Assembly (NCBI GenBank): GCA_010024525.1
Contig: RGGS01000077.1
Location: 1 to 6,450 of the forward strand
Direction: 5' to 3'
From: Verrucomicrobiota bacterium
GTDB lineage: Bacteria > Verrucomicrobiota > Verrucomicrobiia > Methylacidiphilales > Verrucolacustridaceae
Length of the DNA: 6,450 bases
How positions within the stretch are numbered: the first letter of the stretch is position 1; the number at the start of each line of letters is the position of its first letter. The position numbers and the translations under genes are program-made. The notes beneath the pieces are model-generated. The model was not told where the DNA came from. It saw only the letters and a list, made by a program, of their open reading frames with translations, and ran no database searches. This document shows positions 5,435-6,450 of the stretch, piece by piece.

Positions 5435-6055
5435 TTAACTTTTCTTGAGCCCCTCCGGCAAAGAGATCAGTTCGGTATCGCCCCCTTCGGGAGTCCATAC
5501 CACCCGGCCATCTTCCAGGATCTTCACCACTCTGCCGGCCGTGCTGCCCCGGAGCGTCTGCACCCGGTCACCGGGCACGAACGAAGCCGATTCACACAGG
5601 GACTCCACCGCCGAGATCATGGACTTCCGATCCAAAACCCCCGCGATGTAATGCGCCACGGCTGAGGAAAGTTCACGCCGGCGGGAGGTGGGAAGATCCC
5701 CAAAAAGGGCATCACACAACCTCCGGCCAAGATCAGCAAAAGTGTTTCCGTTAAAAAAAAGAAAAGGGGCAGACTTGTGCTGCTCGCGAAGAAAATCCAA
5801 AACTTCCAGCAGGGAGAGCTCGGTTAGGCGCGCCTCTTCCCAGCGACGCTGGCACGTGTCTCCAATCTGCGGATTAGGGCCGTGCTGCGCGCTTCCTCTT
5901 GCGCACGCTGCTCGGTTGAGGCCGACAACAAGCTCCCAACTCCAGTTTTTGAAAAACGCGGCTCGGGTTTGTAGCGGGGATTGTTCGCCAGGACCTCCTC
6001 GAGGAGATCCTGCTCGGTCATCTGCTCCAGCAGATCCAGCCGAAGTCTCATTCAT
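5435..6055 (-). CDS. Hypothetical protein, SH3/KOW-like tail; N-terminal frame doubtful
   Basis: The frame is open for 206 residues from ATG 6055, but only the part after about residue 70 looks like real protein. That part contains a helical region (WEEARLTELSLLEVLDFLRE, then FADLGRRLCDALFGDLP and a second helical pair). A compact beta-rich C-terminus follows (FVPGDRVQTLRGS, then GRVVKILEDGRVVW, then ELISLPEGL) that resembles an SH3-like or KOW-like barrel. I do not recognise the family. The first 70 residues in this frame are Gly/Ala/Arg-rich with poor third-position GC. They lie opposite the more convincing ORF at 5824-6051, one frame away. No ATG or GTG exists in this frame between about 5900 and the end of that ORF. 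A TTG at 5800 is the first alternative start and would give a 121-residue protein. The best reading is that the true protein begins in the other frame and continues here. Confidence 0.6.
   Translation of the reverse strand: MNETSAGSAGADDRAGSPRGGPGEQSPLQTRAAFFKNWSWELVVGLNRAACARGSAQHGPNPQIGDTCQRRWEEARLTELSLLEVLDFLREQHKSAPFLFFNGNTFADLGRRLCDALFGDLPTSRRRELSSAVAHYIAGVLDRKSMISAVESLCESASFVPGDRVQTLRGSTAGRVVKILEDGRVVWTPEGGDTELISLPEGLKKS
5824..6051 (-). CDS. Small helical ORF, probable N-terminal part of the adjoining gene
   Basis: This is a 75-residue ORF starting at ATG 6051, four bases inside the ATG at 6055 (ATGAATGA). It reads as normal protein: an acidic amphipathic start (MRLRLDLLEQMTEQDLLEEVLANNP), a basic linker, and a second charged helix rich in Arg and Glu. 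Third codon positions are about two-thirds G or C, clearly better than in the overlapping frame. It stops at a TAA (5826-5824) exactly where the overlapping frame begins to look like protein. A -1 shift near 5830-5850 would join the two into one protein of about 205 residues. If it is a separate gene, the following gene has no good start codon. Function unknown. Confidence 0.55.
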   Translation of the reverse strand: MRLRLDLLEQMTEQDLLEEVLANNPRYKPEPRFSKTGVGSLLSASTEQRAQEEARSTALIRRLETRASVAGKRRA

Positions 6056-6156
6056 CCAAAACTAATCCCTATTTCAGCCTTTTCAAGACCGCTTCACCCA
6101 TGCCTCCCACCCTTCCCTACCTCTTAGCCCTGAAAACGCCCCCACGCCGAATCGCC

Positions 6157-6450
6157 TTATTGGCTGGTGACCCTGTTGCCGGAGCCGTCGTCGCGAACAG
6201 CCCGGTCACCGGCGGGCTGAAAAACATTTCCGCCCACGGTGTTGTGATCGGCGAAGTCCCGGTTGTCGATGCTGCTGCCGAACGGGTACCCGGCGTCATC
6301 CTCGCAGTATTTCCGGCGCCCTTGGTGTGACCCCAGCCAAATGCCGTAACTTCCCGGCTTCAGGTCCTTCAGTTCAAAAAAGTTGTTTTCGATGAGGTTT
6401 CCCTGCGGGGTCTGGTGCCGCACGGTCCCTCCCTCCCCGCAGTTCCGGTA
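6157..6450 (-). CDS. Right-handed parallel beta-helix protein, C-terminal part
   Basis: The frame stays open to the window edge, so the gene starts beyond 6450. A GTG at 6423 is internal and should not be taken as the start. The 97 visible codons encode repeated Asn-rich turns of the type N-x-[IV]-x-x-N-x-F: GNLIENNFFEL, then GIWLGS, then NTVGGNVF, ending in GDRAVRDDGSGNRVTSQ. This ladder is typical of right-handed parallel beta-helix proteins. That group includes polysaccharide lyases and other carbohydrate-active or surface proteins. The segment before GNLIENNFF (GTVRHQTPQ) recalls the RHG-type segment of alginate/chondroitin lyases, but too little is visible to assign an enzyme. It ends 101 bp before the next minus-strand gene. 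No clear terminator hairpin is seen in that gap. Confidence 0.75.
   Translation of the reverse strand, partial: YRNCGEGGTVRHQTPQGNLIENNFFELKDLKPGSYGIWLGSHQGRRKYCEDDAGYPFGSSIDNRDFADHNTVGGNVFQPAGDRAVRDDGSGNRVTSQ

Noticed and set aside
6100..6330. Plus-strand ORF of 76 codons
   Set aside because: It is opposite the beta-helix gene, whose Asn-rich ladder is the real coding signal.

Overview
The window looks like bacterial chromosome of about 55-60% GC. One long minus-strand block runs from the right edge to about 1.47 kb. It meets a short plus-strand pair at the left. In transcription order the minus-strand block is: the C-terminal end of a right-handed beta-helix protein (off the right edge to 6157); a small gene or gene pair with an apparent reading-frame break and an SH3/KOW-like tail (6055-5435); a membrane-anchored von Willebrand factor A (vWA) protein with a large coiled-coil insertion (5229-3748); tRNA-Lys(UUU) (3587-3516); and uvrB (3507-1471), which starts only 8 nt after the tRNA. 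UvrB is the only protein identified at the level of a named gene. The style of the vWA protein suggests a Gram-negative of the PVC type, perhaps Verrucomicrobiota. That is an impression, not a demonstrated placement.

The plus-strand pair occupies 163-1466. The first ORF has an export signal and about ten 14-residue YadA-type head repeats, followed by a recognisable head-stalk neck motif. Homology to the adhesin family stops abruptly just after the neck, near base 900. There is no stalk and no membrane anchor, only a 24-residue hydrophilic tail ending in acidic residues. The upstream region carries a near-match to the CtrA box of alphaproteobacteria. The second ORF starts on a TTG that overlaps the stop of the first. 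It resembles a degenerate orotate-phosphoribosyltransferase-type fold that has lost most of the PRPP-binding signature. It ends 4 bp from the convergent uvrB stop.

The main points for a second look are: the sharp chimeric junction near base 900 (recombination, gene remnant or assembly join); the decayed phosphoribosyltransferase; the tRNA-Lys/uvrB arrangement without a Shine-Dalgarno sequence; the vWA domain split by a coiled coil with tyrosines at heptad spacing; and the frame switch near 5824-5850. I see no CRISPR array, transposase, rRNA or recognised defence system. No evidence supports calling the window a complete new system.
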